From CAVQXR01 sp963717955 (GTDB lineage Bacteria; Actinomycetota; Thermoleophilia; Gaiellales; Gaiellaceae), in contig CAVQXR010000003.1 of the NCBI GenBank assembly GCA_963717955.1, positions 1-64,000 on the forward strand: 64,000 bases of DNA, given 5' to 3'. Under the pieces are notes generated by a model that searched no databases, was not told the DNA's origin, and worked only from the letters and a program-made list of their open reading frames with translations. Shown here in pieces: positions 62,125 to 64,000 of this stretch. The translations under genes were made by a program, and so were the position numbers. Every line of letters begins with the position of its first letter. Positions within the stretch are counted from its first letter, which is position 1.

Positions 62125-63066
62125 CTAGAGCCCGACCTCGCGCCAGGCGGTGTGCTCGCTCTCGCGGAAGTCGTCCGGATTCGTGCCGAGAGCCTCGGCG
62201 AGCTCGAGCGCGATCCGCTGGACGTGCACCGTGAGCGGGAAGACGGAGAGGTGCTCACCGATGGCCCGATCGGCGATGTGGTGAACCTCGAGGCCCGCGT
62301 TACGGGCGGCGGCCGCGACGGCCTCGACGCGTTCTGCTCCCGGGCCGCCGCCGTCGAGCGCGACGAGCGTATCGCGTCCGTCGAGGGCGACCGCGGGCCC
62401 GTGGAGGAGCTGCTCGACCGAGAGCCCCTCCGTCGCGACCCAGCAGGTCTCGCGCGCCTTGAGCGCGCCCTCGGCGGCGGTCCACTGATTCGGGCCGGCA
62501 CCGGTGAGCTCGAGCAGGCGGGCGGGCGGTCCCACGGCGGTGCCCGGGCCCGCAAGGACTCGCTCCACCGCCCCCGGAATCGCCTCGAGGTCGCCGAGAT
62601 CGGCACCGAGGGCGGTGGCGACCTGAGCCATGCGCAGCAGCGCGCCGAGATGGCTGGCGGTGAAGGCCGCGGAGCGCTCCTGCTCGGTCGTCTCGAGATC
62701 CACGTCGGGCGAGCCGATCCCGCCCACGACGAGAAGCGGGAGACCCGCAGCGCGAATGTCGGCCCCGACCTGTGTCGTGTAGCGCTTGCGGTTGCGGTGG
62801 CTGAGCACGACGACGGCGTCCCCGGCACGGGCACCCGTGCCGTACAGGGCGGCGTCCATCCCCTGCATCGGCCGGGCGTCCATCCCGGCGGCGCGCAGGA
62901 ACCAGGCTGCGTGATTGGCGGCGTGCCAGCTCGTGCCGGTCCCCACGACGAGGACACGGACCCCGTGGAGTCGCGCGGCCGCGTGCTCGGCAGGGGCCCG
63001 GTCGGCGAGGATGCCCCGCAGATCGGCGGGCTGACGCCACATGGTCTCGCGCATCGCGCTCGTCAT
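62125..63066 (-). CDS. SIS-domain sugar isomerase/deaminase-like protein
   Basis: Intact 313-residue protein with two SIS (phosphosugar-binding) folds like the isomerase half of GlmS and fructosamine deglycases: VRVLVVGTGTSWHAANHAAW, DAVVVLSHRNRKRYTTQVGA, LELTGAGPNQWTAAEGALKA (helix with the K-E motif), EGLSVEQLLHGPAVALDGRD (the E-x-x-HGP signature). The glutaminase domain of GlmS is absent, so it acts on free sugar phosphates or Amadori products. Start 63066 overlaps the RraA-like stop by 4 bp (ATGA). Confidence 0.88.
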   Translation of the reverse strand: MTSAMRETMWRQPADLRGILADRAPAEHAAARLHGVRVLVVGTGTSWHAANHAAWFLRAAGMDARPMQGMDAALYGTGARAGDAVVVLSHRNRKRYTTQVGADIRAAGLPLLVVGGIGSPDVDLETTEQERSAAFTASHLGALLRMAQVATALGADLGDLEAIPGAVERVLAGPGTAVGPPARLLELTGAGPNQWTAAEGALKARETCWVATEGLSVEQLLHGPAVALDGRDTLVALDGGGPGAERVEAVAAAARNAGLEVHHIADRAIGEHLSVFPLTVHVQRIALELAEALGTNPDDFRESEHTAWREVGL

Positions 63067-63866
63067 CGCTCTCCTTTCCGGCGCTTCCGCCAGCGCTCGT
63101 ACTCGTCCCGGCGGCTGGTAGCCAGCGGGTACAGGTCTCCGATGCTCTCGCCCGCACGGACGCGGTCGAGCGCGAACTCCTCGACCTGCTCCTGCTCGAA
63201 GGCGTCCTGGGCGATCTCCTCGGCCAGCTCGGCGGGAATGACGACGACTCCCTCGGCGTCGCCGACGAGCACGTCCCCCGGGAGCACGAGCACGCCTGCG
63301 CAGCCGATGGGGACGTTCATCTCGAGGGGATGATGGGCGATCGACGAGAGGCTCGCATGGGGGGCGCGGTAGTAGACGGGCAGCTCGATCTCCCGGAAGC
63401 CGGGGCTGTCGCGCAGGCAGCCATCCGTGACCACCCCCGCCGCGCCGCGCGCGGCGATCCGGGTCGCGAGGATGTCTCCGAGCGTGGCGGCGCCGAGCTC
63501 GCCGCGGCCGTCGATGACGAGCACGTCATCGGCGCCGACCGATTCGACGGCCAGCCGTTGGACGTTCGTCTCGTTGTCGAAGCGGACGCCGACCCCCAGG
63601 TCCTCGCGGGCGGGAACGTAGCGCAGGGTGAAGGCGTAGCCGACGAGCCGGAGATCGGGCCGTGTCGGGGACAGCCCTGCCAGGAACGTGCTGCGCAGGC
63701 CCCGCCGGAGCAGCTGCGCGGTGATGGTGGCGCATGACACCTCGCGGAGCAGGCCGGTGGCCGCCGGGGTGAGCTCCACCCGGCGGACGGACGAGGGGCC
63801 GGTCACGGGCACGAAGCCTGCCCGAGCCCGGGCTCGGGCCTCACCCGCTCTAGCCTCACCGTCCAC
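63063..63866 (-). CDS. RraA-like/4-hydroxy-4-methyl-2-oxoglutarate aldolase-family protein
   Basis: Intact protein of 267 residues in the RraA/HMG-aldolase family. Motifs: LREVSCATITAQLLRRGLRS, VLVIDGRGELGAATLGDILA, RGAAGVVTDGCLRDSPGFRE (G-x-x-x-D-G-x-x-R-D metal and substrate motif), VLVLPGDVLVGDAEGVVVIP (G-D-x-x-x-GD). The aldolase signature Asp and Arg (DGCLRD) are present, so a 2-oxo-acid aldolase/decarboxylase is likelier than RNase E inhibition. The first 20 residues are Ala/Arg-rich; the true start may be a little later. Coupled to the SIS gene. Confidence 0.85.
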   Translation of the reverse strand: MDGEARAGEARARARAGFVPVTGPSSVRRVELTPAATGLLREVSCATITAQLLRRGLRSTFLAGLSPTRPDLRLVGYAFTLRYVPAREDLGVGVRFDNETNVQRLAVESVGADDVLVIDGRGELGAATLGDILATRIAARGAAGVVTDGCLRDSPGFREIELPVYYRAPHASLSSIAHHPLEMNVPIGCAGVLVLPGDVLVGDAEGVVVIPAELAEEIAQDAFEQEQVEEFALDRVRAGESIGDLYPLATSRRDEYERWRKRRKGER

Positions 63867-63947
63867 CCACCCGGGGGCGGGGGAGCGTCGAGCCTGCCTC
63901 CGCGAGTCGCGGGCCCGTCGCCCTCGACTTCGGATCGCCCGGAGGCA

Positions 63948-64000
63948 TCAGAAGTTCTTCTTGGGCGGCTTCTGGCCCCAGCTCGCTCCCACGCGATGCC
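63948..64000 (-). CDS. C-terminal end of a gene entering from the right
   Basis: Minus-strand frame ending with VGASWGQKPPKKNF and TGA at 63948-63950. The residues look like a genuine protein end (basic Pro/Lys tail), but only 17 codons are in the window, so the family cannot be named. It points toward the RraA-like gene, 82 bp away, and might share its operon. Confidence 0.35.
   Translation of the reverse strand, partial: HRVGASWGQKPPKKNF

Overview
The window is GC-rich, densely coded DNA from an actinobacterium. Supporting signs are frequent GTG starts, 4-bp stop/start overlaps (GTGA, ATGA), a GAF-ANTAR protein, a very large LuxR-type ATPase regulator and a PRC-barrel protein. The general gene style suggests Thermoleophilia (Gaiellales/Solirubrobacterales-like), but that is inference. 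It reads like a metagenome contig. Many otherwise convincing genes are interrupted by single-base frameshifts, concentrated in 1-21 kb, while 22-31 kb and 36-52 kb are mostly clean. One likely chimeric or recombination junction lies at about 8.4 kb, where two divergent genes both lack their 5' ends.

Layout. 0-8.4 kb (left block): partial D-aminoacylase, amidohydrolase-2, GAF-ANTAR, two TauD-like dioxygenases around a two-domain CaiB-type CoA-transferase, an NTF2-like protein, a LysR regulator and an Rrf2 regulator cut at its 5' end. 8.4-12.7 kb: M23 peptidase (5' end missing), SDR, beta-lactamase-fold hydrolase, HDAC-family deacetylase. 12.8-22.2 kb: a leftward catabolic operon controlled by a divergent FCD-type GntR regulator. 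Its order is Rieske ferredoxin, P450, flavin reductase, FAH hydrolase, extradiol dioxygenase, HpaB-type monooxygenase, acetoacetate-decarboxylase-like protein, HpaE-like aldehyde dehydrogenase and alpha/beta hydrolase. This resembles a complete route for ring hydroxylation, meta-cleavage and product processing. 22.3-28.2 kb: a second leftward unit (HpaB paralog, RidA, DUF1028, FAH) opposite a glutamine-synthetase-like gene.

28.3-39.5 kb: envelope and sugar metabolism. A macro-domain gene precedes rmlA-C-D-B (dTDP-rhamnose), a SpoIID-domain protein and a subtilase. These converge with a Wbp-like acetyltransferase/oxidoreductase/UDP-sugar dehydrogenase/UDP-GlcNAc 2-epimerase operon. tRNA-Lys(CTT) follows. 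39.8-48.6 kb: PRC-barrel, PlsC, FabF, a patch of gene remnants (MFS, unknown ORF, SulP), then a ferredoxin-nucleotide cyclase fusion immediately downstream of a 1076-residue LuxR-type ATPase regulator, a UvrD-like remnant and an exported protein. 48.8-52.5 kb: a complete sulfate ABC importer operon. 53-58 kb: DHFR-like protein, a rearranged CDF efflux remnant, an MFS transporter coupled to a ChrB-type chromate-resistance protein, a methyltransferase and small proteins. 58.5-64 kb: TauE/SafE exporter, an 845-residue secreted RTX-repeat protein with a strong terminator, and a SIS isomerase/RraA-like pair.

The most interesting observations are the P450/HpaB meta-cleavage operon with a matched inverted operator pair, the HpaB-RidA-DUF1028-FAH unit beside a GS-like gene (possible aminated-aromatic catabolism), and the iron-sulfur-cyclase fusion. 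Others are a family of hairpin repeats that coincide with stop codons, an efflux gene whose halves lie on opposite strands, and a duplicated MFS fragment 12 kb from its parent.
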